DNA of 64,000 nucleotides from Paraherbaspirillum soli (GCF_042654985.1 NZ_JBHSMT010000008.1:1-64000), one strand, 5' to 3'; counted from the stretch's first letter, positions 50,004 through 58,446 are shown. Made by a program: numbers and translations. Notes: generated by a model not told the origin, from the sequence alone.

Positions 50004-50055
50004 ATTCAGCGTGAAGTTCAAGCGCAGCAGTAAATGCGCAGAAGTCACGCTGAAT
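50004..50055. other. Perfect 11-bp inverted repeat between ispE and tRNA-Gln
   Basis: ATTCAGCGTGA and TCACGCTGAAT flank 30 bases that hold a second GCGC/GCGC pair. The 3' arm ends 12 bases before the tRNA. There is no T-run, so it is not a standard terminator. It may fold in the precursor RNA upstream of the RNase P site or act as a DNA operator. Confidence 0.6.
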
Positions 50056-50067
50056 AAAAGGTTGCGT

Positions 50068-50144
50068 AGGGGAATCGCCAAGCTGGTTAAGGCACTGGAT
50101 TTTGATTCCAGCATTCGAAGGTTCGAATCCTTCTTCCCCTGCCA
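50068..50144 (+). tRNA. tRNA-Gln (anticodon TTG)
   Basis: A cloverleaf of 77 bases. The acceptor AGGGGAA pairs with TTCCCCT, the D arm is GCC/GGC, the anticodon stem CTGGA/TCCAG holds loop TTTTGAT (TTG), and the T arm is GAAGGTTCGAATCCTTC. CCA is encoded. It lies between ispE and prs, a conserved betaproteobacterial location. Confidence 0.95.
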
Positions 50145-50188
50145 TTAAATACGGGTAATAGCGCCCAAGCAGCAAACAAACTAAGCGG

Positions 50189-50229
50189 CAGCAGCACACA
50201 GCCGCATCAAAAATACAGCAGCACACAGC
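50189..50229. repeat. 14-bp direct repeat in the prs leader
   Basis: CAGCAGCACACAGC occurs exactly at 50189-50202 and again at 50216-50229, 27 bases apart, between tRNA-Gln and prs. It may be a binding site pair for a regulator of prs or a chance low-complexity repeat. Confidence 0.7.
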
Positions 50230-50313
50230 AAAAATATAAGCCGCCAACGCAAGACTTCAACAGTCGGGCATTGTCGGCTTTTCACTTTCTAACGTTCGTA
50301 CTCAGGAATCCCC

Positions 50314-51264
50314 ATGGCACACGAAAACCTGATGGTTTTTACCGGCAACGCAAACCCGGAACTAGCTATTGGAGTTGCCAAGCAACTCGGGATTCCACTA
50401 GGAAAAGCCAACGTCACCAAATTCTCCGACGGCGAAGTCGCGGTTGAAATTAATGAGAACGTGCGCGGCAAAGATGTGTTTGTGCTGCAATCGACTTGCG
50501 CTCCGACCAATGACAACCTGATGGAAATCATGTTGATGGTCGATGCGCTTAAACGCGCTTCAGCCGGTCGTATCACTGCCGCGATTCCCTACTACGGCTA
50601 CGCCCGTCAGGACCGCCGCCCACGTTCGGCACGGGTTGCGATTTCCGCCAAGGTGGTCGCCAACATGCTGCAGGAAGCCGGCGTCGAACGCGTTCTGATC
50701 ATGGATCTGCACGCGGATCAAATTCAAGGCTTCTTCGACATCCCGGTCGACAACATCTACGCATCACCGATTTTGCTGGGCGATCTGGTGAGCAAGAATT
50801 ACGACGACCTGCTGGTCGTATCGCCGGACGTCGGCGGCGTAGTCCGTGCCCGCGCACTGGCAAAACGCTTGAATTGTGATTTGGCAATTATCGACAAGCG
50901 CCGGCCCAAGGCGAATGTCTCCGAAGTCATGAACATCATCGGCGAAGTCGAAGGCCGTAACTGCGTGATCATGGATGACATGGTGGACACCGCCGGCACC
51001 CTGACCAAGGCTGCTGAAGTGCTGAAAGAGCGTGGCGCCAAGAAAGTAGTCGCTTACTGTACCCATCCTGTACTGTCGGGTCCGGCGCTGGAACGCATCG
51101 CCAATTCGCCGCTGGACGAGCTGGTCGTAGTCGACACCATCCCGCTGTCGGCAGAAGCCAAGGCATGCGGCAAGATCCGCCAGTTGTCATGCGCCGGTTT
51201 GCTGGCAGAGACCTTCAAGCGCATCACCAAGGGCGACTCGGTCATGTCGCTGTTCGCTGACTAA
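50314..51264 (+). CDS. prs: Ribose-phosphate pyrophosphokinase
   Basis: Makes PRPP from ribose 5-phosphate and ATP for nucleotide, His and Trp synthesis; the trp genes of this window depend on its product. The 316-residue class I enzyme has FSDGEVAVEINENVRGKDVFVLQST near 35-59. The ATP region is YYGYARQDRRPRSARVAISAKVVANM, followed by MDLHADQIQGFFD and the PRPP-binding loop VIMDDMVDTAGTLTKAAE. AGGAATCCCC precedes the ATG. Confidence 0.96.
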   Translation: MAHENLMVFTGNANPELAIGVAKQLGIPLGKANVTKFSDGEVAVEINENVRGKDVFVLQSTCAPTNDNLMEIMLMVDALKRASAGRITAAIPYYGYARQDRRPRSARVAISAKVVANMLQEAGVERVLIMDLHADQIQGFFDIPVDNIYASPILLGDLVSKNYDDLLVVSPDVGGVVRARALAKRLNCDLAIIDKRRPKANVSEVMNIIGEVEGRNCVIMDDMVDTAGTLTKAAEVLKERGAKKVVAYCTHPVLSGPALERIANSPLDELVVVDTIPLSAEAKACGKIRQLSCAGLLAETFKRITKGDSVMSLFAD

Positions 51265-51285
51265 TTGCTGTTTGCTGTTTGCTGT
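51265..51285. repeat. Three perfect tandem copies of a 7-mer after prs
   Basis: TTGCTGT is repeated three times directly after the prs stop codon. A copy-number-variable microsatellite is likely; no effect is evident because it is non-coding. Confidence 0.85.
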
Positions 51286-51307
51286 TCTTTGTAATTTAAC
51301 GTTTTTA

Positions 51308-51370
51308 TTTAGTCAGTTGGGGACAGAGTAATTCGTCGCGCTGCGGCGACTCTTAAACTCTGTCCCGCAA
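51308..51370. repeat. REP-like palindromic element, copy 3
   Basis: Begins TTTAGTCAGTTGGGGACAG and ends ACTCTGTCCCGCAA. The outer arms GGGACAGAGT/ACTCTGTCCC are perfectly complementary (10 bp). The inner stem is GTCGC/GCGAC instead of GCCAC/GTGGC: two compensatory changes relative to copies 1 and 2. It lies between prs and rplY. Confidence 0.9.
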
Positions 51371-51394
51371 TTGTTTTTACTTCGCAATTTTTCG

Positions 51395-51419
51395 AATTCC
51401 CTGGTCGCGGGGAATTTTT
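51395..51419 (+). terminator. Possible terminator before rplY
   Basis: AATTCCC and GGGAATT form a 7-bp stem with an 8-base loop, followed by TTTA. It may end the prs transcript or attenuate rplY; the T-run is short. Confidence 0.5.
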
Positions 51420-51458
51420 ATCGCAAGACGAAAGTCCTGCACACATTGGAGCTTCAAA

Positions 51459-52076
51459 ATGAAAGTAATCGCATTTGTACGCAAAGAGCAGGGGACCGGA
51501 GCGAGCCGCCGCCTGCGCAATGCTGGCCAAACCCCAGGTATCGTTTATGGTGGTTCCGAAGCGCCGGTCAATATTTCGCTGGACCACAACGCGCTGTACC
51601 ACGCGCTGAAAAAAGAAACTTTCCACTCGTCGATCCTCGACCTCGAAATCGACGGCAACGTCCAGAAAGTTCTGCTGCGCGACTTCCAGGTTCACGCATA
51701 CAAACAACTGGTATTGCACGCTGACTTCCAACGCGTTGATGCGAAAAAAGCACTGCACGTCAAAGTGCCTCTGCACTTCATCAATGCCGACGTTGCACCA
51801 GCAGTGAAACTGTCGGGCGCGATCATCAGCCACGTTATCTCCGAGTTGGATATCTCCTGCTTGCCAGCCGACCTGCCTGAGTTCGTTGAAGTCGACCTGA
51901 CCAGCATCGAAGTCGGTCATTCGATCCACTTGTCCGACCTGAAACTGCCAAAAGGCGTGACAGCTGTCTCGCAAGAGAATCTGACTATCGCTACTGCATC
52001 GATCCCAGCCGGCAAGGTTGAAGCTGAAGCTACTGCTGCTGCAGCAGCACCGGCAGCTGAAGCTGACAAGAAGTAA
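51459..52076 (+). CDS. rplY: 50S ribosomal protein L25, long (CTC/TL5) form
   Basis: Binds 5S rRNA. The 205-residue protein has the L25 domain (about 1-95), starting MKVIAFVRKEQGTGASRRLRNAGQTPGIVYGG. The TL5-type C-terminal domain follows (about 96-185), with HFINADVAPAVKLSGAIISHVISELDISCLPADLPEFVEVDLT. The Ala/Glu-rich tail ends ADKK. GGAG lies eight bases before the ATG. It has a strong terminator of its own, so pth is probably transcribed separately. Confidence 0.96.
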   Translation: MKVIAFVRKEQGTGASRRLRNAGQTPGIVYGGSEAPVNISLDHNALYHALKKETFHSSILDLEIDGNVQKVLLRDFQVHAYKQLVLHADFQRVDAKKALHVKVPLHFINADVAPAVKLSGAIISHVISELDISCLPADLPEFVEVDLTSIEVGHSIHLSDLKLPKGVTAVSQENLTIATASIPAGKVEAEATAAAAAPAAEADKK

Positions 52077-52108
52077 TAAATACTTAAGCCGGGAAGTTTT
52101 CTGGCCTG

Positions 52109-52137
52109 AAAAACCCGCCCTTCGTGGCGGGTTTTTT
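52109..52137 (+). terminator. Intrinsic terminator after rplY
   Basis: AAACCCGCC, 6-base loop, GGCGGGTTTTTT: GC-rich stem with a run of six T, 33 bases after the rplY stop. Confidence 0.92.
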
Positions 52138-52259
52138 ATTGGAGCAAGCGCATTCGCCCTGCCCTGCTCTGAATATCTGGTCGCGCAAGACCGACACCGG
52201 ATTGGACGACAAAGCGTCATATCCGCGATAATCTGCGCTTCATAGTGAAATGAAAAAAT

Positions 52260-52844
52260 ATGTCCATTCGCCTCATCGTCGGCCTCGGCAATCCCGGCCC
52301 GGAATACGAACAAACCCGCCACAACGCCGGCTTCTGGCTGGTCGACAATCTGGCCAATGATCTCGGCCGTCATCTGACGCGAGAATCCCGCTTCAATGCC
52401 TTTGCCGCAAAAGCCAGCATCGCCGCGCAAGAAGTCTGGCTGCTGGAACCGCAGACTTTCATGAACCGCTCCGGCCAGTCGGTCGGCGCCATCGCGCGCT
52501 TCTACAAGATTGCGCCTGACGAAATTCTGGTGGTGCACGATGAGCTGGACCTGCCGCCCGGCAGCGCGAAACTGAAAAAAGGCGGCTCCTCTGGCGGTCA
52601 CAATGGCTTGAAGGACATCACCGCCGCGCTGGGCACGCAAGACTACTGGCGCTTGCGACTCGGCATCGGCCATCCGCGCTCGCTTAACCTGCAACATGCG
52701 GTGGCCGACTTTGTGCTGCACCGGCCGCGCAAGGAAGAGCAAGCACTGATCGAGGACGCGATTGCCGACAGCCTGAAAATCATCCCTTTGCTATGCGAAG
52801 GCAAATTCGACGTCGCAACGATGCAGTTGCATACGGCAAAATAG
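52260..52844 (+). CDS. pth: Peptidyl-tRNA hydrolase
   Basis: Releases tRNA from peptidyl-tRNA dropped by ribosomes. The 194-residue protein has LIVGLGNPGPEYEQTRHNAGF near 5-25, with catalytic H21. FMNRSGQSVG, DELDLPPG near 91-98 (catalytic Asp) and KKGGSSGGHNGLKDI follow, in family order. The ribosome-binding site is poor. It sits between rplY and ychF as in many Burkholderiales. Confidence 0.96.
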   Translation: MSIRLIVGLGNPGPEYEQTRHNAGFWLVDNLANDLGRHLTRESRFNAFAAKASIAAQEVWLLEPQTFMNRSGQSVGAIARFYKIAPDEILVVHDELDLPPGSAKLKKGGSSGGHNGLKDITAALGTQDYWRLRLGIGHPRSLNLQHAVADFVLHRPRKEEQALIEDAIADSLKIIPLLCEGKFDVATMQLHTAK

Positions 52845-52990
52845 TTTTTATCCAGGCAAGCAATCCGATCACACCGGGTTCAGTCTTCAACTTCCGGTAA
52901 AATAGCGGGTTATTCCAGATAAGGCCGCCACTAAAATCGCTCAACGCGCTTTTAGGCACGGCCATAATTCACATTTTCAGAGTACACACC

Positions 52991-54082
52991 ATGAGTCTCA
53001 AATGCGGCATCGTCGGTTTGCCCAACGTCGGCAAATCCACCCTCTTCAATGCGCTGACCAAAGCAGGCATTCCCGCAGAAAACTATCCGTTCTGCACGAT
53101 CGAGCCCAACGTCGGCATGGTCGAGGTACCTGATCCGCGCCTGAAAGCGCTGGCCGGCATCGTCAAGCCGGAACGGATCCTGCCTGCAACCGTTGAATTT
53201 GTGGATATCGCAGGTCTGGTCGCCGGCGCTTCCAAGGGCGAAGGCCTGGGCAATCAGTTCCTCGCGCATATCCGCGAAACCGACGCCATCGTCAATGTGG
53301 TGCGCTGTTTTGAAGACGACAACGTGATCCACGTCGCCGGCAAGATCAATCCGCTGGACGACATCGAAGTGATCCAGACCGAGTTGGCGCTGGCCGACAT
53401 GGGCACTGTCGAAAAAGCCATCCATCGCGAAAACAAGAAGGCCCGCTCCGGCGACAAGGACGCAGCCAAGCTGGTGGCCTTGCTGGAACGCCTGATGCCG
53501 CAGTTGGACCAAGCCAAGCCGGTACGCGCATGCGGACTGGATGCCGAAGAAATGGCCTTGATCAAGCCGCTCTGCCTGATCACGGCCAAGCCAGCCATGT
53601 ATGTCGCCAACGTGTCCGACAGCGGCTTCACCAATAATCCGCTGCTGGATCAGCTGACCGCTTACGCCGCTTCACAAAATGCGCCGATCGTCGCGATCTG
53701 CGCCGCCATTGAATCCGAAATCGCCGATCTGGACGAAGCCGACAAACATGAATTCCTGGCTGACATGGGAATGGAAGAGCCGGGTCTGGATCGCCTGATC
53801 CGCGCGGCCTTCAAGCTGCTCGGCCTGCAAACCTACTTCACCGCCGGGGTCAAGGAAGTACGCGCCTGGACCATCCATGTCGGCGATACCGGGCCGCAAG
53901 CTGCCGGCGTGATTCACACCGATTTCGAACGCGGCTTCATCCGCGCGCAAACCATCGCTTACGACGATTACATTGCTTGCAAAGGTGAACAAGGCGCCAA
54001 GGAAGCCGGAAAAATGCGCGCCGAAGGCAAGGAATACGTGGTCAAGGATGGCGACGTGCTGAATTTCCTGTTCAACGTCTAA
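52991..54082 (+). CDS. ychF: Redox-regulated ATPase YchF (Obg-like)
   Basis: A 363-residue OBG-family P-loop ATPase that binds ribosomes and is linked to oxidative stress. G1 is GLPNVGKS at 9-16, followed by FVDIAGLVAGASKGEGLGNQFL. The NVSD at the G4 position near 206-209 is of the ATP-favouring type, unlike the NKxD of GTPases. A helical insert and a C-terminal TGS domain (near 280-363, ending GKEYVVKDGDVLNFLFNV) complete it. It is closed by an intrinsic terminator. Confidence 0.95.
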   Translation: MSLKCGIVGLPNVGKSTLFNALTKAGIPAENYPFCTIEPNVGMVEVPDPRLKALAGIVKPERILPATVEFVDIAGLVAGASKGEGLGNQFLAHIRETDAIVNVVRCFEDDNVIHVAGKINPLDDIEVIQTELALADMGTVEKAIHRENKKARSGDKDAAKLVALLERLMPQLDQAKPVRACGLDAEEMALIKPLCLITAKPAMYVANVSDSGFTNNPLLDQLTAYAASQNAPIVAICAAIESEIADLDEADKHEFLADMGMEEPGLDRLIRAAFKLLGLQTYFTAGVKEVRAWTIHVGDTGPQAAGVIHTDFERGFIRAQTIAYDDYIACKGEQGAKEAGKMRAEGKEYVVKDGDVLNFLFNV

Positions 54083-54105
54083 CTCGAAACGTATCCAGTC
54101 AATTC

Positions 54106-54132
54106 AAAGCCCGGTCATTACCGGGCTTTTTT
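54106..54132 (+). terminator. Intrinsic terminator after ychF
   Basis: AAAGCCCGGT, 4-base loop, ACCGGGCTTTTTTG: a 10-bp stem with a T-run. It separates ychF from the YdeP-type gene. Confidence 0.92.
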
Positions 54133-54200
54133 GTTTTCCGGACAAAAAGCGATAAAGTACTCAGCTGTCGGCGCAATGACGCAATCAAAAAGGTAAAGAA

Positions 54201-56501
54201 ATGAGCGACCCAAAAATCAAGCAATACACCCATCCCGCCGGAGGCTGGGGAGCGCTGAAATATGTGGCCTTGCATCTTCTGAAAGAAAAAATCCCGGGCA
54301 AAGGTGCGCGCACTTTGCTGGCGCAGAATCAGCCGGATGGCTTCGACTGCCCCGGCTGCGCATGGCCGGACCGCGATCATGCATCGACTTTCGAATTTTG
54401 CGAAAACGGCGTCAAGGCAGTCGCCGCCGAAGCCACCGCCAAACGCGTCACGCGCACACTGTTCGAGCAAAACACCGTTTCGGCGCTGATGCAGCAGTCC
54501 GATTACGAACTGGAAGAACATGGCCGCCTGACCGAGCCGATGGCGTACCACGCCGCCACCGACAAATACCAGCCGATCAGCTGGCAGGATGCGTTCACGC
54601 TGATGGCAGATCATCTGAATGCGCTCGACGATCCCAATCAAGCCTCGTTCTACACTTCCGGCCGCACCAGCAATGAGGCGGCATTCCTGTATCAGTTGTT
54701 CGTACGCGAATACGGCACCAACAATTTCCCGGATTGCTCCAATATGTGCCACGAGCCGACCAGCGTCGGCTTGCCGGAAACAGTCGGGGTCGGCAAAGGC
54801 ACGGTCACGCTGGACGATTTCGACCTGGCCGATACGCTGCTGATTTTCGGCCAGAATCCGGCCACCAACCATCCGCGCATGATGGGCGAGCTGCGCGAAT
54901 GCGCCAAACGCGGCGCCACCATCGTCTCCATCAATCCGTTGCGCGAACGCGGACTGGAAAAATTCGCCAGCCCGCAGCACCCATCCGACATGCTGTCGCA
55001 CGGCACGACGATCAGCTCGATGTTCATCCGGCCCACGCTGTGCGGCGATCTGGCCTTGGTCAAAGGGGTCATCAAGCGCGTGCTGGAACTCGACGACCAA
55101 GCGCAGCAAAACAATACCGAGCGTGTTGTCGACGTCCAGTTCATCGCCGAGCACACCGCTTATTTTGAAGAGTTCGCAACCGACATCCGCGCCGAAAGCT
55201 GGGATGACATCGTGACCGAATCCGGCGTCGCCAGAGACGACATCGAACGGCTGACCCAGGTCTACGTGCGCGGCAAGAACGTGATCGCCACCTGGGGCAT
55301 GGGCCTGACCCAGCACAAGCATGGCGTGGCGACGATCCAGATGGTGTCGAACCTGATGCTCTTGCGCGGCAATATCGGCCGTCCGGGCGCCGGCCTGTGC
55401 CCGGTGCGCGGCCATTCGAACGTACAGGGCGACCGCACGGTAGGCATCGACGAAAAACCGACGGCGGCTTTTCTTGAGCGCATCGAGCGCGTGTTCGGCT
55501 TCAAGCCGCCCAAAGAACACGGCCTCGACGTGGTCGGCACGATTGAGGCGATGCTGGACGGCCGGGTCAAGGTATTGATCGGACTCGGCGGCAATTTCGC
55601 GATGGCGACGCCGGATACCCCGCGCACCTGGGACGCGCTACGCTCCTGCGCGCTGACGGTGCACATCACGACCAAACTCAACCGCAGTCATCTGATCCAC
55701 GGTAAAGACGCGCTGATTCTGCCGACCCTGGGCCGTACCGAAATCGACCTCCAGGCCGGCGGCCCGCAGGGCGTAACGGTCGAGGATTCGATGAGCATGG
55801 TGCATGTCTCGTACGGCATCAATAAGCCGGTGTCGGCCGACTGCCTGTCGGAAGTCGACATCGTTGCACGGCTGGCGCACGCCACCCTGAACAACAGTCG
55901 TACCCCGTGGCTGGCCTATGTCGAGGACTACGCCCGCATCCGTGATGCAATCGAACAGGTGTACGACGCCTTCAAGGATTACAACCTGCGGATCGCCAAG
56001 CCCGGCGGTTTCCACCTGGGCGTCGCGTCGCGCAACCGGGTCTGGAAAACCGCCAGCGGCCGCGCCCAGTTCAAGGTATTGGCGATCCCCAAGGACACCC
56101 CGATCCATCAGGCGCGCCGTAAGTACGGCCCGCGCCTGATGACCTTGATGACGACCCGTTCGCACGATCAATACAACACCACGATCTACGGCATGGACGA
56201 TCGCTATCGCGGCGTATACGGGCAGCGCCGGGTGGTGTTCGCGAATCGGCTCGACATCGAAATGCTCGGCTTTGCCGATGGCGACTGGGTCGACCTGATC
56301 GGCGTCTGGGACGACGGCATCGAACGCCGCGCCGATCGTTTCCTGCTGGTCGAGTACGACATCCCGCGCGGCTGCATCAGCAGCTACTACCCGGAAACCA
56401 ACCCGCTGGTGCCGCTCAACAGCTATGCCGACAAAGCGCGCACGCCGACTTCGAAATCGATCCCGGTGCTGCTGCAGCGCTCGGCTGAAATCGGCGTCTG
56501 A
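54201..56501 (+). CDS. FdhF/YdeP family molybdopterin oxidoreductase
   Basis: A 766-residue bis-MGD molybdoenzyme of the YdeP group. The N-terminal segment has DCPGCAWPD near 50-58 rather than a full [4Fe-4S] Cys motif, as in YdeP. Core motifs are FYTSGRTSNEAAFLYQLFVREYGTNN near 150-175, CSNMCHEPT near 180-188 and FGQNPATNHPRMMGELRECAKRG. MGLTQHKHGVATIQMVSNLMLLRGNIGRPGAGLCPVRGHSNVQGDRTVG spans 370-420. The C-terminal MopB domain has TTRSHDQYNTTIYG. Substrate is unproven; E. coli YdeP is linked to acid resistance. It is followed after 7 bases by a small regulator-like gene, an unusual partner. Confidence 0.88.
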   Translation: MSDPKIKQYTHPAGGWGALKYVALHLLKEKIPGKGARTLLAQNQPDGFDCPGCAWPDRDHASTFEFCENGVKAVAAEATAKRVTRTLFEQNTVSALMQQSDYELEEHGRLTEPMAYHAATDKYQPISWQDAFTLMADHLNALDDPNQASFYTSGRTSNEAAFLYQLFVREYGTNNFPDCSNMCHEPTSVGLPETVGVGKGTVTLDDFDLADTLLIFGQNPATNHPRMMGELRECAKRGATIVSINPLRERGLEKFASPQHPSDMLSHGTTISSMFIRPTLCGDLALVKGVIKRVLELDDQAQQNNTERVVDVQFIAEHTAYFEEFATDIRAESWDDIVTESGVARDDIERLTQVYVRGKNVIATWGMGLTQHKHGVATIQMVSNLMLLRGNIGRPGAGLCPVRGHSNVQGDRTVGIDEKPTAAFLERIERVFGFKPPKEHGLDVVGTIEAMLDGRVKVLIGLGGNFAMATPDTPRTWDALRSCALTVHITTKLNRSHLIHGKDALILPTLGRTEIDLQAGGPQGVTVEDSMSMVHVSYGINKPVSADCLSEVDIVARLAHATLNNSRTPWLAYVEDYARIRDAIEQVYDAFKDYNLRIAKPGGFHLGVASRNRVWKTASGRAQFKVLAIPKDTPIHQARRKYGPRLMTLMTTRSHDQYNTTIYGMDDRYRGVYGQRRVVFANRLDIEMLGFADGDWVDLIGVWDDGIERRADRFLLVEYDIPRGCISSYYPETNPLVPLNSYADKARTPTSKSIPVLLQRSAEIGV

Positions 56502-56508
56502 ACCGGCC

Positions 56509-56787
56509 ATGGAAGAGATCGACGACGCCGTACTGGCGATCCTGGCGGCGCTGCATGATGTGGCAGCGGCAGCATCCGAACAGGCGAACGACGGCCTGTC
56601 GCTGGCCAAACTCAGCAAACGTGTGGCGCTGCGCATGAGCACTTTGCGCCGCCAGCTGACGGCGTTGGAAAGCGCCGACATCGTGACTGTGAGCTTGAAC
56701 GAAGACGGCACCGGCCGCGCGGCGCTGACGCCGGCCGGCATCGCGCTGTGCGATGCTTTGGCGGAGGTTCAGCACAAGAGTCAATGA
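56509..56787 (+). CDS. Small winged-helix-like protein
   Basis: A 92-residue protein starting MEEIDDAVLAILAALHDVAAAA. Residues about 30-80 (LSLAKLSKRVALRMSTLRRQLTALESADIVTVS, then a wing-like segment and AALTPAG) resemble a winged helix-turn-helix of the MarR/ArsR type. No metal or ligand motif is visible. It starts 7 bases after the YdeP-type gene and is probably co-transcribed, so it may regulate or assist that enzyme. This is inference from position and fold impression. It could instead be an uncharacterised small protein with a chance helical pattern. Confidence 0.6.
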   Translation: MEEIDDAVLAILAALHDVAAAASEQANDGLSLAKLSKRVALRMSTLRRQLTALESADIVTVSLNEDGTGRAALTPAGIALCDALAEVQHKSQ

Positions 56788-56894
56788 CCTCAAAGTTAAT
56801 TTAGTCATATCGATAGAGTCAAAAGATATTGGACGCCCTTCTGACTATGCCGTGATACTTGCCGGTTATTCGATTTATTTTCCGTGGGCTGACT

Positions 56895-58163
56895 ATGACA
56901 AATTTCTGGTTCCGCATCCCTTTTTGGCAACGCGTGCTGGGCGGCTTCGTGCTTGGCGCACTGGCTGGGTGGCTGGTGGGCGAGCCGGCCGAGACCTGGT
57001 TTGGCCCGCTCGGCAAGCTGTACGTCACGCTGATCAAGATGATCGCCGTGCCGCTGGTCTTTTTTGCCGTCACCAATAGCATCGCAAGCCTGCATGGCAT
57101 GAAAAGCGTGGCCGCGCTGGGCGGTAAAACTTTTTTATGGTTTGCCGTCACGGCGGTACTGGCAGTGGGAGTTGGGTTGCTGGTCGCGAATTTCACCAAC
57201 CCAGGACAGGACATCGGCAAGCTCAGCATGGCCGCCGATTACAGCGTGCGTGAAGTGCCGACCCCGGTGCAGGTCTTGCTGGATGTGGTGCCGTCCAATC
57301 CGTTCAAGGCATTGAGCGAAGGCAAAATCCTTCAGGTGATTTTCTTCGCCGCCCTGCTCGGCATGGCGCTGGTCAAACTTGGCGACAAAGTCAGCCAGGT
57401 GCGCACGCTGGTCGGCGAAGCCAGCAGCGCCATGATCCAGATCACGCGCTTCGTGCTGGAGATGACCCCGCTCGGCACCTTTGGCCTGATTGCGGCGCTG
57501 GTCGGCTCGTACGGTTTTGAGCGGTTACTGCCGCTCGGTAATTTCGTATTCACGCTGTATCTGGCCTGCGCGCTGCATATCGTCGTGGTGTACGGCGGCC
57601 TGCTGATGGCACATCGCTTGAATCCGATCCGTTTTTTCCGCGGCGTGTTTCCCGCCATGCAGGTGGCATTCACCAGCTCGTCGAGCTTTGCCTCGATGCC
57701 GATCGCTTTGCGCAGCGTGGTGCAAAACCTCGGCGTGAAACAGGAATACGCAGCGTTCGCGGTGCCGCTCGGCGCCAGCATCAAGATGGACGGCTGCGGC
57801 GCCATCTATCCGGCGATTGCGTCGATTTTCGTGGCCCAATATTTCGGTCTGCAGCTCGACCTGTCGCAGTATTTTGTGATCATGCTGGCTTCGGTACTCG
57901 GCTCGTTCGGCACTGCCGGCGTACCCGGCACCGCCATCGTGATGGTGACGCTGGTGCTCAGTTCAGCCGGTCTGCCGCTGGAAGGGATAGGCTATTTGGT
58001 GGCGATCGACCGCATCCTGGACATGATGCGCACCATGACCAATGTCACCGGCCAAATGCTGGTGCCGGTATTGGTCGCGAAAGAAGAAGGCTTGCTGGAT
58101 TTGAAGATTTACAACGCCGCCAATAGCGACGTCGGGCTGGCTGCAGGGGCCGCTGCGGATTGA
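56895..58163 (+). CDS. Dicarboxylate/amino acid:cation symporter (DAACS family)
   Basis: A 422-residue symporter of the DctA/GltP type. The protein starts MTNFWFRIPFWQRV and has about eight membrane helices plus re-entrant hairpins. Family motifs visible are TSSSSFASMPIAL (serine-rich first re-entrant loop, near 262-274), PLGASIKMDGCGAIYPAI near 297-314, and LGSFGTAGVPGTAIVM, followed by IDRILDMMRTMTNVTGQML. Length and TAGVPG fit C4-dicarboxylate or glutamate/aspartate transport with H+ or Na+. The substrate cannot be set by eye, so no symbol is given. It is preceded by 107 bases of spacer after the winged-helix gene. Confidence 0.9.
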   Translation: MTNFWFRIPFWQRVLGGFVLGALAGWLVGEPAETWFGPLGKLYVTLIKMIAVPLVFFAVTNSIASLHGMKSVAALGGKTFLWFAVTAVLAVGVGLLVANFTNPGQDIGKLSMAADYSVREVPTPVQVLLDVVPSNPFKALSEGKILQVIFFAALLGMALVKLGDKVSQVRTLVGEASSAMIQITRFVLEMTPLGTFGLIAALVGSYGFERLLPLGNFVFTLYLACALHIVVVYGGLLMAHRLNPIRFFRGVFPAMQVAFTSSSSFASMPIALRSVVQNLGVKQEYAAFAVPLGASIKMDGCGAIYPAIASIFVAQYFGLQLDLSQYFVIMLASVLGSFGTAGVPGTAIVMVTLVLSSAGLPLEGIGYLVAIDRILDMMRTMTNVTGQMLVPVLVAKEEGLLDLKIYNAANSDVGLAAGAAAD

Positions 58164-58185
58164 AGCTCCGGGAAGAGAAGACGGC

Positions 58186-58446
58186 TTATTGCGCCTTCTC
58201 CGCAGCCTGCAAGCGCTCGTACTTGGCTTGCAGCTGCTCTTTGGTTTCGTGCCATGCCGGGTCGAGCGGGATACAGCTGACCGGGCACACTTGCTGGCAT
58301 TGCGGCTCGTTGAAATGACCGACGCATTCGGTACATTTATGCGGGTCGATTTCGTAAATCTCCGGCCCCATATAAATCGCACCGTTCGGGCACTCGGGCT
58401 CGCATACGTCGCAATTGATGCAGTCATCAGTAATCAATAAAGCCAT
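58186..58446 (-). CDS. YfhL-type 2[4Fe-4S] ferredoxin
   Basis: An 86-residue ferredoxin. The first cluster motif is C9-I-N-C-D-V-C-E-P-E-C (Cx2Cx2Cx3C). The second is CTECVGHFNEPQCQQVCPVSC, with an eight-residue insertion between the second and third Cys, typical of the YfhL/AlvinFdx class. A C-terminal charged helix (WHETKEQLQAKYERLQAAEKAQ region, about 62-86) follows. It precedes coaD on the other side by 78 bases; these are commonly adjacent in betaproteobacteria. The electron partner is unknown. Confidence 0.93.
   Translation of the reverse strand: MALLITDDCINCDVCEPECPNGAIYMGPEIYEIDPHKCTECVGHFNEPQCQQVCPVSCIPLDPAWHETKEQLQAKYERLQAAEKAQ

Noticed and set aside
5440..51370. Insertion sequences, considered for the REP-like elements
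   Set aside because: The copies are only about 60 bases with no transposase gene nearby; they fit non-autonomous repeats better.
51309..52742. Open frame of 477 codons on the minus strand
   Set aside because: It runs antisense through rplY, its terminator and pth and has no protein similarity that I recognise.
54099..55520. Open frame of 473 codons on the minus strand
   Set aside because: It is antisense to the molybdopterin oxidoreductase and crosses the ychF terminator.
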